From assembly GCF_000246855.1 (NCBI RefSeq), contig NC_016609.1, positions 1,364,001-1,428,000 of the forward strand: a DNA stretch of 64,000 nt, written 5' to 3'. Shown here piece after piece: positions 44,623 to 53,058 of this stretch. The notes beneath the pieces were generated by a model that did not search any database, had not been told where the DNA came from, and saw only the letters and a program-made list of their open reading frames with translations. Each line of letters opens with the position of its first letter. Position 1 is the stretch's first letter. This stretch comes from Niastella koreensis GR20-10 (GTDB lineage: Bacteria > Bacteroidota > Bacteroidia > Chitinophagales > Chitinophagaceae). Both the position numbers and the translations under genes were made by a program.

Positions 44623-45039
44623 TTATGAATGTTTTTGTTTAGGGCTGTCAAAGTCAAAATCGGGTTGTTGGGCAGCAGCGAATGCAGCAGGATCGCCATA
44701 TGGACCTATGTATTTCGCATCGCCAAATGCAAGCAGGGGATAGAAAACAATCCCCAGTAAAAGCAGGCCAACTGTAAAACCCTCGTCCTTACCAAAACTT
44801 TTAGATAACATATTTACTGCTATGATAGCAAAAATGATGTTCACAAAAGGAATGCACAGCAGCAGGATCCACCACCAGGGCTTTCCTATAATTTTCATCA
44901 TGATGAAAGTATTATATACAGGAATGATGGCTTCCCAGCCAGGCCGGCCGGCTTTTTCAAAGATCCGCCAGTGAACTATATAAATGAAAACAATAAGAGT
45001 TGAAAAAATGAGAACCAAAGAAACAACTACGCTTACCAT
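44623..45039 (-). CDS. DUF5684 membrane protein
   Basis: A 138-residue membrane protein from the ATG at 45039 (MVSVVVSLVLIFSTLIVFIYI). Four hydrophobic segments surround the family signature 'AGRPGWEAIIPVYNTFIMMKIIGKPWWWILLLCIPFVNIIFAIIAVNMLSKSFGKDEGF'. In other proteins this module is attached to signal peptidase I; here it stands alone. The C-terminal tail is cytoplasmic and acidic. The role is not known. Confidence 0.8.
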   Translation of the reverse strand: MVSVVVSLVLIFSTLIVFIYIVHWRIFEKAGRPGWEAIIPVYNTFIMMKIIGKPWWWILLLCIPFVNIIFAIIAVNMLSKSFGKDEGFTVGLLLLGIVFYPLLAFGDAKYIGPYGDPAAFAAAQQPDFDFDSPKQKHS

Positions 45040-45141
45040 GGTTTGGTTGGTTTTAGATGAGGAATAGGAACAGCTAAAAATGTAAATAATTTTTAGTATT
45101 TGCAAGTGTTGCTAAACAGATCCATCAGGTGATTAGCAATA

Positions 45142-45175
45142 AAAAAGCCCTCCCGATGCATCGGGAGGGCCTTTT
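45142..45175. terminator. Bidirectional terminator
   Basis: GCCCTCCCGA and TCGGGAGGGC form a perfect 10-bp stem with a TGCA loop, flanked by A- and T-runs. It ends the Pmp3-like gene on the minus strand. Its loop region shares GATGCATCG with the terminator at 39818-39853. Confidence 0.9.
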
Positions 45176-45192
45176 ATGTGATACAAAATAAA

Positions 45193-45672
45193 TTAAGCTA
45201 AAGTAATTACATCAAATACTACTAATAATGAGAATATAACCGGGATCAGCCACAGGGCGAAAGTGATGAAAGCCAGTATACACAGCAGTAATGAAACCAG
45301 GGTATTAAGAGTAAGCTCTTTTTCTTTGATCCATACACCCAATGGTGGTATGAGGATGGCGAAAATAACAGCCAGAACCAGTCTGACATCGTCATCCATT
45401 TCTCTTTTTCCTCTTCTTTCTGCTTTCAATGCTTTAAATGCCTTTTTGGCTTCTCTCAGGCGGCTTTTCTTCTCGCTCTTCGACAGGTTTTTGAAATCTT
45501 CGAGCGCAGACTTTACTTCAGGAGCTGGTTCAGCGGCAGGTGTAGTTGCAGCTGGCTGGCTGGCCGGAGTCGGTTCGCTGGCCACAGCTGGTAAACTGGC
45601 TGCGGATACAGACGATGCCGAAACAGATACCACAAACAGTAATGACAGGAATTGGGTAGTGATCTTTTTCAT
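45193..45672 (-). CDS. YqaE/Pmp3 family membrane protein
   Basis: A 159-residue protein with a signal-like N-terminus ('FLSLLFVVSVSASSVSAAS'), an Ala/Pro-rich stretch, a basic coiled region ('FKNLSKSEKKSRLREAKKAFKALKAERRGK') and a C-terminal Pmp3 domain: 'RLVLAVIFAILIPPLGVWIKEKELTLNTLVSLLLCILAFITFALWLIPVI'. Pmp3/YqaE domains are two-helix membrane units linked to salt or stress tolerance. The added N-terminal secreted region is common in Bacteroidota. Single gene with its own terminator; a -7-like TATATTTG lies at 45692-45699 upstream. Confidence 0.8.
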   Translation of the reverse strand: MKKITTQFLSLLFVVSVSASSVSAASLPAVASEPTPASQPAATTPAAEPAPEVKSALEDFKNLSKSEKKSRLREAKKAFKALKAERRGKREMDDDVRLVLAVIFAILIPPLGVWIKEKELTLNTLVSLLLCILAFITFALWLIPVIFSLLVVFDVITLA

Positions 45673-45964
45673 ATTATCCTTTTTGGTGTGGCAAATATAA
45701 TGCGGAATTTTTGAGATAGTAGAATCACATGCAATTAAAAGACCAGATATTCTAAACGGTTCCGTTAAGTAATGTCAAGTTTCCCCCATAATATTCCCAT
45801 CCCTTACATTTGTTTTGGGAACAAACATAAAAAACGGTTACCATTGTATTGGAAAAGGCCTGGTGATAGCGATTGCAGGTTACATATGACAGTTAGAGGA
45901 AAACTGTATACCCCATAAGAAATGATTTATATTGTAAATACAATTTGTGTAGAAAATAATTACC

Positions 45965-47068
45965 ATGGCTGGCTTAAGCAAATATTACAGAAAGGACGGA
46001 GCCGTACAACAGGCGATAGCTGCGTTCTGGCAATGGTTCATTGCCAATGAGCACCGGTTCAGGGAACTTGAAAAAAATGATTCTGACCAGGCTTTATCAT
46101 TTCTGGAAGAGCTTATTCAGCACATGCAACCCTATAATCCTTATCTTAAAGCACTGGCCGGTCCGGATAATAACGGCAATTTCGAACTGATTATTACTGC
46201 CGATGGCGATATTGCTTTATTCTGTAAAGTGGAAGACCTGGTAAACGCAGCGCCCACGGTCAGTAACTGGGTATTTACAGCGCATAAACCCGCACTTGGT
46301 TTTGAAGGCATAAGCATAGACCTGTATGGCCTTCAGTTTACCACCGAAACTACCAGCTTTTATCCTATTGTACAGGACAATTATCCCGATGAAGTAAGTA
46401 TTGTGATCACCCATTCCGCATATGCCAGGGACGAGGACGATCATTTTCAGGCCGGCGGCATGATTTACCTGGAAAACGGGTTGGGCGAGGTGAATACGGC
46501 CACCAAGATCGACAATTATGAAACCGGCCCCATACCCGCACCCGATCAGGGCATAGAGGTGATACCTATTTCAAAGCTGAACGAATATTTAAGCTGGCGC
46601 GAGAAAGAGTTTGTAGAGAAATATGAGTCTGTACCGGCCGAAAAGCCCGATACGTTTCATTTGCTGGAAGCCGAAGACCGCGATGGCAGAAAGATGTTGC
46701 TAACCGTTAACATGGAATGCAGGTACTGGGATAAAAAGCCTGCTTTTTCCTGGTTATTGCAAATTAATATAAACTTCACCGGCGATGAGAACGGGTTCCC
46801 GTTCGAGGAGCAACTGATGGCGCTGCAAACCCTGGAAGAGGAGATCTTCACCCTGCTGCCGGAAGACACAACCATCCTGGCCGGAAATAAAACCTACGAC
46901 AATTGCAAGAATATTTACTTTTACGTAAGCGAATATAAAACCACGGCGGTTTTATTGAACCAGTACATCGAAAGTAAGGAAACACCCTATGAGATCTTGT
47001 TCTTTATAAGAAGGGATAAATACTGGCGAACCATGGAGCAGTATTTCAACCTGCCCATTGAAGATTGA
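45965..47068 (+). CDS. DUF695-like protein
   Basis: A 367-residue cytoplasmic protein, no signal or membrane segment. The C-terminal part (about 225-367: 'ADRDGRKMLLTVNMECRYWDKKPAFSWLLQININFTGDENGFP...EEQLMALQTLEEEIFTLL') fits DUF695; the N-terminal half ('QAIAAFWQWFIANEHRFRELEKND') is an alpha/beta module found with it. The family occurs singly in Bacteroidota and Gammaproteobacteria; role unknown. A dyad ATTGTA-AA-TACAAT (45931-45944) sits 21 bp before the start and may regulate it. Confidence 0.7.
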   Translation: MAGLSKYYRKDGAVQQAIAAFWQWFIANEHRFRELEKNDSDQALSFLEELIQHMQPYNPYLKALAGPDNNGNFELIITADGDIALFCKVEDLVNAAPTVSNWVFTAHKPALGFEGISIDLYGLQFTTETTSFYPIVQDNYPDEVSIVITHSAYARDEDDHFQAGGMIYLENGLGEVNTATKIDNYETGPIPAPDQGIEVIPISKLNEYLSWREKEFVEKYESVPAEKPDTFHLLEAEDRDGRKMLLTVNMECRYWDKKPAFSWLLQININFTGDENGFPFEEQLMALQTLEEEIFTLLPEDTTILAGNKTYDNCKNIYFYVSEYKTTAVLLNQYIESKETPYEILFFIRRDKYWRTMEQYFNLPIED

Positions 47069-47301
47069 ATGGCAACCTTTTCCAGTCATGTAATAAAAAC
47101 GCTTTGGGTTGTGTAAACCGTTATATTTGAGGCTTGCACGCCAAAAGTGTAGGGGTTTAGGTATATGCAATGTTTTTATTATAAGTGTATGTTCGGCAGG
47201 TGATTGATCAAAAACAGTTAGCATAGGTGCAGAAATAAATAGTGTGCTTTTACGTTTTTATTAGTATTCAATTTCCTTAGAAACAACACGTTAGTAGAAG
47301 T
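47069..47301. other. Spacer, nothing recognised
   Basis: A 233-bp space between the DUF695-like gene and the six-helix kinase. No terminator and no full promoter match is evident. Confidence 0.35.
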
Positions 47302-48696
47302 ATGCACGCCTTACGCCTGGATTTAATGCGTTATTGGGTATCCATAAAATCCATTGGGGTAACCCCCGATATGGAAGAGTATGATAAAAGGAAAATGAGC
47401 ATATTTAACCAGCTTAATTTTCTTGGGATCATAACAGGCATCATCGTCCCGCTTATTGGCATCCTTTTCAACGATCATCTTCCTCCGCTGGCCTGGTTTA
47501 TTGCAGCTTCTCCACTGGCCATCAGTGTTATTGTACTTTGGCTTAATCATGAACAATATTACGAGCACGCCCGGTTGGTATATTTCAGTTTATATCCCAT
47601 TGCAACCTGCCTGGTATACCTGGGAAAAGTAGATGTAGGGGTTGAACTGTTCTTTGTATTGTATGGAGTGTTATCGGTTTTCTTTTTACAGGAGATCATG
47701 CACATCATCTTTGCCTTCTCCCTGTCAATTGCCTGTTATTTTGTTGCCTGCATTGTACCGCATGATTATTATTTCAGGCTGGCAAAGTCAAATTATTCCT
47801 TCTTCGTTTTTAATCATATCACGGCCATCTCTTTTATTTTTTACGCCATTTATTTTATTAAACAGGAGAATAACGGCTATCACTATAGTTTATTGAAGAA
47901 GTCGAAGGAAAGTGATCTGCAGAAACAGGAAATCGCGCAAAAGGCCAGTTTGCTCGAAGAACAAACGGCCAAGTTAACGGAGTTAAACCAGCTCAAGAAC
48001 AAACTGTTCTCTGTTATTGCCCATGATCTTAAAACGCCTATGTATGCGTTGCGGAACCTGTTCAATAATATGCACATCAACGAAATGCCGGTGAAGGAAA
48101 TGAAGGCTTTGCTGCCCGGCATTGTGAGCGAAATGAACTATACTACCAACCTCATGGAAAACCTGTTGCAATGGGCCAAATCGCAAATGGAGAACTCGAG
48201 CCTGCAACCCGAGGTGCTGGATATAGAAAACATGATCAGCCGCGTGTTACAGTTATTACACTGGCAGGCCAGTAATAAACGCATTAACCTCGAATCCCAG
48301 GTAGAAGAGCCCTTGTTTTGTTATGCCGATAAGGAAATGGTGAACCTGGTATTGCGCAACCTGTTGTCAAATGCCATTAAGTTCACTCCCGAAAACGGCC
48401 ACGTACGGGTAGGGGCCAGGGAACAGGCTTCGTGCGTTGAAATATATGTGCAGGACGACGGGGTTGGCATCAGCTCCGAACGCCAGCAACAATTGTTTGG
48501 TGAAATGTTCTATACCACCAAAGGCACTAACTCCGAAACAGGCACCGGGTTAGGACTTAAACTCTGTAAAGATTTCCTGGAGAAGAATGGCGGCCGTATT
48601 GCCGTACACAGCCAGTTGGGCAAAGGCAGTACGTTTACGGTAAGTTTGCCCAGGTTTGGCGGAGAAGCAGGACCGAGGCAGAATGTGATAATGTGA
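47302..48696 (+). CDS. Six-helix membrane sensor histidine kinase
   Basis: A 464-residue kinase. The N-terminal 185 residues hold about six hydrophobic helices with little extracytoplasmic sequence, so it probably senses a membrane or internal cue. A coiled coil (190-225) leads to HisKA 'FSVIAHDLKTPMYALRNLFN' (His at about 234) and HATPase blocks 'NLLSNAIKFTPENG', 'VQDDGVGIS' and 'GTGLGLKLCKDFLEKNGG'. No response regulator adjoins. Among Bacteroidota, similar kinases with seven-transmembrane-like sensors are common. Confidence 0.9.
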   Translation: MHALRLDLMRYWVSIKSIGVTPDMEEYDKRKMSIFNQLNFLGIITGIIVPLIGILFNDHLPPLAWFIAASPLAISVIVLWLNHEQYYEHARLVYFSLYPIATCLVYLGKVDVGVELFFVLYGVLSVFFLQEIMHIIFAFSLSIACYFVACIVPHDYYFRLAKSNYSFFVFNHITAISFIFYAIYFIKQENNGYHYSLLKKSKESDLQKQEIAQKASLLEEQTAKLTELNQLKNKLFSVIAHDLKTPMYALRNLFNNMHINEMPVKEMKALLPGIVSEMNYTTNLMENLLQWAKSQMENSSLQPEVLDIENMISRVLQLLHWQASNKRINLESQVEEPLFCYADKEMVNLVLRNLLSNAIKFTPENGHVRVGAREQASCVEIYVQDDGVGISSERQQQLFGEMFYTTKGTNSETGTGLGLKLCKDFLEKNGGRIAVHSQLGKGSTFTVSLPRFGGEAGPRQNVIM

Positions 48697-48803
48697 TAAT
48701 GCAAAGGCAGGACATAAAATAAAAGTGAGCCTTCCTTTTTACGAGAGACCCACTTTTCTGTATTTCATTATCAAATTATCAAATTTGCTAATTTGCCAAC
48801 CAA
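48697..48803. repeat. AATTTGCTAATTTGCC word repeat after a kinase
   Basis: GATAATGTGATAATGC at the left and CATTATCAAATTATCAAATTTGC at the right use complementary words. The same vocabulary recurs at 59938-60066. Between them, AGTGAGCCTTCC... and a partial complement GAGACCCACTT may form a weak hairpin. Confidence 0.6.
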
Positions 48804-49658
48804 TTATTTGAAGATTGTTTCAAAAAACGCCTTCATATCCTTCCAGCTCGCCGTATCAGCTGCACCATTATAAGCAATAGGCATGTTCCACTTCTTACCT
48901 AACGCTGTAGCATTGGGATTGGTAAATGCATGCAGGGCGTTGGGGTACGATTTAAAAGTATAATCAGCTTTTATTGAATCCATTTGTTTTTTAAATGCGG
49001 CTACTTCTTCCTTCTTTACAAAAGGATCGGCTTCGCCATGGCATACCAGTATTTTGGCCTTCAACAGGTCTTTGTTGGCAGGTGCGCCTATGAGGTTGCC
49101 ATGAAAGCTTACCACGCCTTTAATGGGTTCGCCCAGGCGCGCTGCATTCAATGCCATGGCGCCGCCAAAGCAATAACCTATGACTGCAATTTTACCGGTA
49201 TCTGCCTGCTGAAAGCTTTTTAAAGCTACCAGGGCCGCATCTATACGGGCTTTGGCGCTTAAGGGTTTGTTGTAAAACTGGTTGGTCCATTTTTTTGCCA
49301 CTGCAGGAGAATCGGTATTGGCGCCATTGCCATACATATCCATGGCCATGGCTATGTAACCCAGTTTTGCCAGTTCGCGGGCCCGCATTTTGGTATAATC
49401 ATTCAACCCCCACCATTCGGGAATGATCAGGATGGCCGGGCGTTTGGCATCGAGGCTGGTATCGAAGGCAACATAGCCTTTCATGGCAATGTTATCGCCT
49501 GCATAGTCGATGTCCAGTTCTTTTACGCCTGGTTGTTTGGCTTTGGTTTCGGCTTCGGTTGCCGGTTGTTCAGTGGCTGGTTTTGATGAATTGTCATTAC
49601 AGGAAACAATAGTTGCAATGCACAAAGAAAGAAAAGCAAAACCCAGTTTTTGTTTCAT
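48804..49658 (-). CDS. Dienelactone hydrolase family lipoprotein
   Basis: A 284-residue alpha/beta hydrolase attached to the envelope: signal with lipobox 'ATIVSC' (Cys at residue 20). Nucleophile Cys in 'VIGYCFGGAMAL' (G-x-C-x-G-G of the dienelactone hydrolase family), Asp in 'VCHGEADPFV' and His in 'PNALHAFTNP' complete the triad. 'AILIIPEWWGLNDYTKMRARELAKLGYIAMAMDMYG' is the family's N-terminal block. Ester or lactone hydrolysis is expected; the substrate is unknown. Apparently a single gene. Confidence 0.9.
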   Translation of the reverse strand: MKQKLGFAFLSLCIATIVSCNDNSSKPATEQPATEAETKAKQPGVKELDIDYAGDNIAMKGYVAFDTSLDAKRPAILIIPEWWGLNDYTKMRARELAKLGYIAMAMDMYGNGANTDSPAVAKKWTNQFYNKPLSAKARIDAALVALKSFQQADTGKIAVIGYCFGGAMALNAARLGEPIKGVVSFHGNLIGAPANKDLLKAKILVCHGEADPFVKKEEVAAFKKQMDSIKADYTFKSYPNALHAFTNPNATALGKKWNMPIAYNGAADTASWKDMKAFFETIFK

Positions 49659-49694
49659 GATAGTATGGTTTATTTATCAGTTAGAGAGTTAATC

Positions 49695-50510
49695 TTACAC
49701 TTTTTCATAGATACCGCTTTCCAGAACGACTCTTTGTTCTATAAGGTTGCTGCGCAGGTTATTTAATTTCTGCTGTGCCGTATCGCCCATCAGTAAATGC
49801 AATCCTAATGCCGGTATCCCTTTTTGGGCAATGCGGGAAAAGAGCTTGTCAAAGAAACCGATGCCCTTTGCTGTTTCATCTGTTACCTGTATGCGTTGAA
49901 AACCCGTTTCGGTGAGCAAGGTATGCAGTTGTTGCGAAGAAATTAAAAAACTTAGGGCGGCATCTGTTGCCCAGGGCAGGGGATAGTGTACCGGTTCCGC
50001 TTTGCCCAGGATGTCGTAGTAAATAAACCGTCCGCCGGTTTTTAATACGCGGTGTATTTCTGCATAAAATGTTTTTTTACCGGCTATATTCATTTGCACG
50101 TGTTGTGTTAACACGGCATCAAAACTGTTTTCCCCAAACGGAAGCGCCAGTACGCTACCCTGTACAAAGTGGGTTTGTTGTTGCAGACCGGTTAATGCGG
50201 ATAATTTTTCGGCTGTTCGAATATAGTCGCCGGTTATATCAATGCCCGTAGCATCGCAGTTAAATTCGGCAGCCAGCATGCGGCAGGCCCCACCCAAACC
50301 ACACCCGGCATCTAAAACATGCATACCTTGTTTCAGGTCAGCCGCAAGAGCCAGCTCGCGCGATACCTCCTGTCCGCGCACATGAAACTCATCAATAGGC
50401 GCCAGGTCTGCCCTGGTTATCTGATCCGCCTCTTTTCCTATGGCCTGAAGAATGGTTTCATACAGGTTATTATGCGCGTAATGGGCTGCTATTTGCAATT
50501 CATTGGTCAT
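49695..50510 (-). CDS. Class I SAM-dependent methyltransferase
   Basis: A 271-residue Rossmann-fold methyltransferase. Motif I is 'MHVLDAGCGLGGACRMLA', followed by 'CDATGIDITGDYIRTAEKL' (acidic end of beta 2), 'FDAVLTQHVQMNI' and 'FYAEIHRVLKTGGRFIYYDIL'. It is closest in wording to small-molecule methyltransferases of the sarcosine/dimethylglycine or UbiE/COQ5 type. The acceptor cannot be told. It ends 36 bp before the dienelactone hydrolase start on the same strand, so the two could be cotranscribed. Confidence 0.88.
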   Translation of the reverse strand: MTNELQIAAHYAHNNLYETILQAIGKEADQITRADLAPIDEFHVRGQEVSRELALAADLKQGMHVLDAGCGLGGACRMLAAEFNCDATGIDITGDYIRTAEKLSALTGLQQQTHFVQGSVLALPFGENSFDAVLTQHVQMNIAGKKTFYAEIHRVLKTGGRFIYYDILGKAEPVHYPLPWATDAALSFLISSQQLHTLLTETGFQRIQVTDETAKGIGFFDKLFSRIAQKGIPALGLHLLMGDTAQQKLNNLRSNLIEQRVVLESGIYEKV

Positions 50511-50517
50511 GGTACTA

Positions 50518-50578
50518 AGTTAATAAATTGACAGGTTAACAAGTTAACGTGTTAACCCGTCAACCCGTTAACTTTTCA
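50518..50578. repeat. GTTAACAAGTTAACGTGTTAACC word repeat
   Basis: Six GTTAAC-like units in 60 bp between the divergent methyltransferase and prfB starts: AGGTTAACAAGTTAACG, then GTTAACCCGTCAACCCGTTAAC. GTTAAC is itself a palindrome. It occupies the place where both promoters should be. Confidence 0.7.
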
Positions 50579-50602
50579 ATAATTACAACTATCTTTGGCC
50601 TT

Positions 50603-51695
50603 ATGACACAAGAAAAAATAAATGATATGAGGTCCCGCCTTGGTGGACTGAGGAGGTTTCTTTGACGTCGATAACCGTCAGTACAAAGTAAACGAAGAAA
50701 AACAACTTTCCCTTTCGCCCGGTTTTTGGGATGATAACAAACGGGCCACTGAAATTCTCAAAAGCATTAAATTAAACGAATTCTGGATCAAACTCTACGA
50801 CCAGTCAAAAGCTGACGTGGAGGATTTTGTTGTGTTGTTTGATTTCTGGAAAGCCGGCGAAGCCAGCGAAGACGAAACCAAACAGGCTTATGAAAAAGCG
50901 CTGCAGCAATTGGATGAAGCCGAATTCAAAAGTACCCTTAACCAGCCGGAAGATGAATTGCCGGGCGTGCTGCAGATAAACAGCGGCGCAGGTGGTACAG
51001 AGAGCCAGGACTGGGCCGAAATGCTGGCGCGCATGTACCGCATGTACGGCGAAAAACAGGGCTGGCAGGTAACCGAGCTGGACTGGCAGGAGGGGGATGG
51101 CGCCGGTATCAAAAGCGCCACGCTGCAGTTCGACGGACCGTTCGCCTATGGCTTTTTAAAGGCCGAGAGCGGCGTTCACCGTCTGGTGCGTATTTCTCCA
51201 TTCGACAGCAATGCCCGCCGCCATACGTCCTTTGCGTCGGTATTCGCGTATCCGCTGGTTGATGACAGCATCGCCGTGGAAGTAAACCCCGCCGACCTGG
51301 AATGGGAGTTTTATCGAAGCGGGGGTAAGGGCGGACAAAACGTAAACAAGGTAGAAACGGCTGTGCGTTTAAAGCACCATCCCAGCGGTATTGTGGTAGA
51401 ATGCCAGAAAGCCCGTACCCAGGGCGAAAACCGCGAAATGGCGCTCCAAATGCTGAAGAGCCGCCTGTATGAGGAAGAGCTGCGCCGCCGTGAAGCATTA
51501 AAGAATGCCACCAATGCCTCTAAGAAGAAAATAGAGTGGGGCAGCCAGATCCGCAGTTATGTCTTCCATCCGTATAAAATGATCAAAGACCACCGCACCG
51601 ATTATGAAGTGGGTAACGTGCAGCCGGTGATGGATGGCGAGCTGGATGGGTTTATTAAGGCGTATCTGATGAAGGAAGCGGAGGGTGGTAGTTGA
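50603..51695 (+). CDS. prfB: Peptide chain release factor 2, programmed frameshift
   Basis: RF2, recognising UGA and UAA. The first 20 codons (ATG at 50603) end in CTT at 50660-50662, followed by an in-frame TGA at 50663-50665; reading must slip +1 to GAC at 50664 to give the full 363 residues (50603-50662 joined to 50664-51695). A scan for plain open frames finds only the part from 50817. The domain with the stop-codon tripeptide has '[18 protein letters not shown]' (SPF), and the catalytic loop is '[17 protein letters not shown]' (GGQ). Both are intact. The frameshift is autoregulatory: low RF2 raises slippage. Terminators follow. Confidence 0.95.
50651..50666 (+). promoter_or_regulatory. 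RF2 programmed +1 frameshift site
   Basis: AGGAGG (50651-50656), three bases, then CTTTGAC (50660-50666). The internal Shine-Dalgarno-like run lies at the distance that pushes the ribosome forward, CTT is the slippery codon and TGA the poorly read stop. It is notable in a phylum that rarely uses Shine-Dalgarno sequences to start translation. Confidence 0.93.
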
Positions 51696-51780
51696 TAGAG
51701 TTGATAGTGTTGACGAAGTTGATAAAGGATTTAAAAAATAAAAGGTTGACCAGTTGATCAGTTAACCAGTTGACCAGTAA
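51696..51780. repeat. GTTGACCAGTTGATCAG word repeat, left arm
   Basis: TTGATAGAGTTGATAGTGTTGACGAAGTTGAT follows the prfB stop, then GGTTGACCAGTTGATCAGTT / AACCAGTTGACCAG at 51744-51778. The complementary words (GGTCAACTGATCAACAGGTCAAC) appear beyond the terminator at 51885-51908. An almost identical left arm occurs at 61871-61900 after pyrE. Confidence 0.75.
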
Positions 51781-51824
51781 AAAAAAACAGGCCGTTCGCC
51801 AATTGGCAGACGGCCTGTTTTTTT
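51781..51824 (+). terminator. Terminator after prfB
   Basis: AACAGGCCG and CGGCCTGTT pair around a loop that itself contains the palindrome GCCAATTGGC; TTTTTTT follows. It lies between the two complementary word-repeat arms. Confidence 0.88.
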
Positions 51825-51913
51825 GCCTTTATCAACGCTGTCAACCCGCCACTTTTTATCCAGGAACCTGGTTGCATTTATCCTGGTCAACTGATCAACA
51901 GGTCAACTAAAAT
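51825..51913. repeat. Complementary word-repeat arm (TCAACTGATCAAC)
   Basis: TATCAACGCTGTCAACCCG and, at 51885-51908, TCAACTGATCAACAGGTCAAC are the reverse-complement vocabulary of the words at 51696-51778, so the whole 51.7-51.9 kb spacer is a long, imperfect inverted repeat around a terminator. Confidence 0.7.
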
Positions 51914-51945
51914 AAAAACGCCACACTGTTAAGCGTGGCGTTTTT
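51914..51945. terminator. Second bidirectional terminator
   Basis: AAAAACGCCAC and GTGGCGTTTTT form an 11-bp stem. It lies after the word-repeat arm and can serve the envelope operon on the minus strand, whose last stop is at 52133. Confidence 0.85.
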
Positions 51946-51954
51946 ACATGAGTG

Positions 51955-52010
51955 TATCTCAGCTGACTGAGAACCCAGAAACTCATCTACTGAGAACTCA
52001 GAACAAGAAT
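51955..52010. repeat. GAGAACTCAGAAC word repeat
   Basis: CTCAGCTGACTGAGAACCCAGAAACTC then CTGAGAACTCAGAAC. The same words occur at 32163-32190 (GAACTCAGAACAGAGAACCAAGAAC) between the divergent starts of the MBL-fold and FMN reductase genes. Confidence 0.65.
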
Positions 52011-52132
52011 TTTGCCTGCAGTTTCATAACAGGATTATGGTCTGCAGGCAAAATATGAATACACCAATTAATATTGCCAGAGTAATATAAACCAATCCGG
52101 TATTACTCGCGTATTTATACTTTCATCAACGA

Positions 52133-53044
52133 CTAGTTCATTGCAGTGTCGTTGCTGAGGCCTTGTGCATATAAAGAACCCGGTAATACGTTCCAGATCA
52201 AGGACACCATACGACGACGTTTGTCATCAGCATGATAATCTTTTACTCTGTCAGGGTAAGGGAGCTCTTCACCTTTACCCATCCACTTAATGTCGTAGTT
52301 GATGAGTTTAGGATTAGGAATCAGAGCTTCATTTATTTTGATAAGGTCAACCAGAAGGTTGGCAATAGATTTTGCTCTAAGTTCAGATAATTTAACGTTC
52401 AACTCCTGACGGGTTGGGTTGTTCGTTTTCATCTTGGCGAGCAGCGGCGAATACAAAGGAGATTCCTTAGCGATCGGCGTTTCGTCAGAGAACCCGTAAC
52501 AAACAATTACCGCCACGAATCTTTGTCGGGGGTGGTCACCAAAGAACTTGATGATCCGTTGTACAATTGGTTCGATTGATTTTTTGGCTTCATCCTGTTT
52601 TTCAGGAGGAATACCGTAACCACCTGCTGGGAAGAAAGTGGCTGTTTCAAATGAAGAGAAAGTTGAAATGTCATAAAGGTCGTTCAACGATTTCAGATCG
52701 GTCAACGCACTCTGGATGATTACGTTGGTACGTTCTGCGAACTGCATGATCTCTTCTTTGGTACCATTTACAGAAAGCTGTTGGGCTACTGCAAGCTGGG
52801 TGTCGATCTTTCTTTCAGCCTCTTTGAGGTTTTTGATGATCTCCTTACCAATGTCAGGATCCACTTCATAATTTTTCACTTTTTCTACGGTCAGGGCGAT
52901 GGCGCGCTGAGCTTCTTTCTTGACTAACTCAAGAGTTTCTTGTGTGGTTTTCGTCAAGGTTTGGACTGATTTGCTAGGGCCGCATGATACTGCCATGCCC
53001 AGCGCCAGTCCTGTTACTACCATGATTAATAGGCTACGAAGCAT
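52133..53044 (-). CDS. OmpA-like lipoprotein of envelope trio
   Basis: A 303-residue lipoprotein (lipobox 'GMAVSC', Cys21). Residues 25-125 are helical and likely coiled ('LVKKEAQRAIALTVEKVKNYEVDP...EIIKNLKEAERKID'). The C-terminal half looks like an OmpA/MotB-type domain: 'RFVAVIVCYGFSDETPI', 'LNVKLSELRAKSIANLLVDLIKINEALI', 'IKWMGKGEELPYPD' and 'KRRRMVSLIW' follow the usual 'v.GyaD..g...N..LS..RA..v...L....G.GE..P......RRV.i' order. A role in contact with peptidoglycan is therefore plausible. It is the last of three cotranscribed genes (15 bp after the vWA-like gene). Confidence 0.7.
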   Translation of the reverse strand: MLRSLLIMVVTGLALGMAVSCGPSKSVQTLTKTTQETLELVKKEAQRAIALTVEKVKNYEVDPDIGKEIIKNLKEAERKIDTQLAVAQQLSVNGTKEEIMQFAERTNVIIQSALTDLKSLNDLYDISTFSSFETATFFPAGGYGIPPEKQDEAKKSIEPIVQRIIKFFGDHPRQRFVAVIVCYGFSDETPIAKESPLYSPLLAKMKTNNPTRQELNVKLSELRAKSIANLLVDLIKINEALIPNPKLINYDIKWMGKGEELPYPDRVKDYHADDKRRRMVSLIWNVLPGSLYAQGLSNDTAMN

Positions 53045-53058
53045 AAGAGTAAAGGTTT

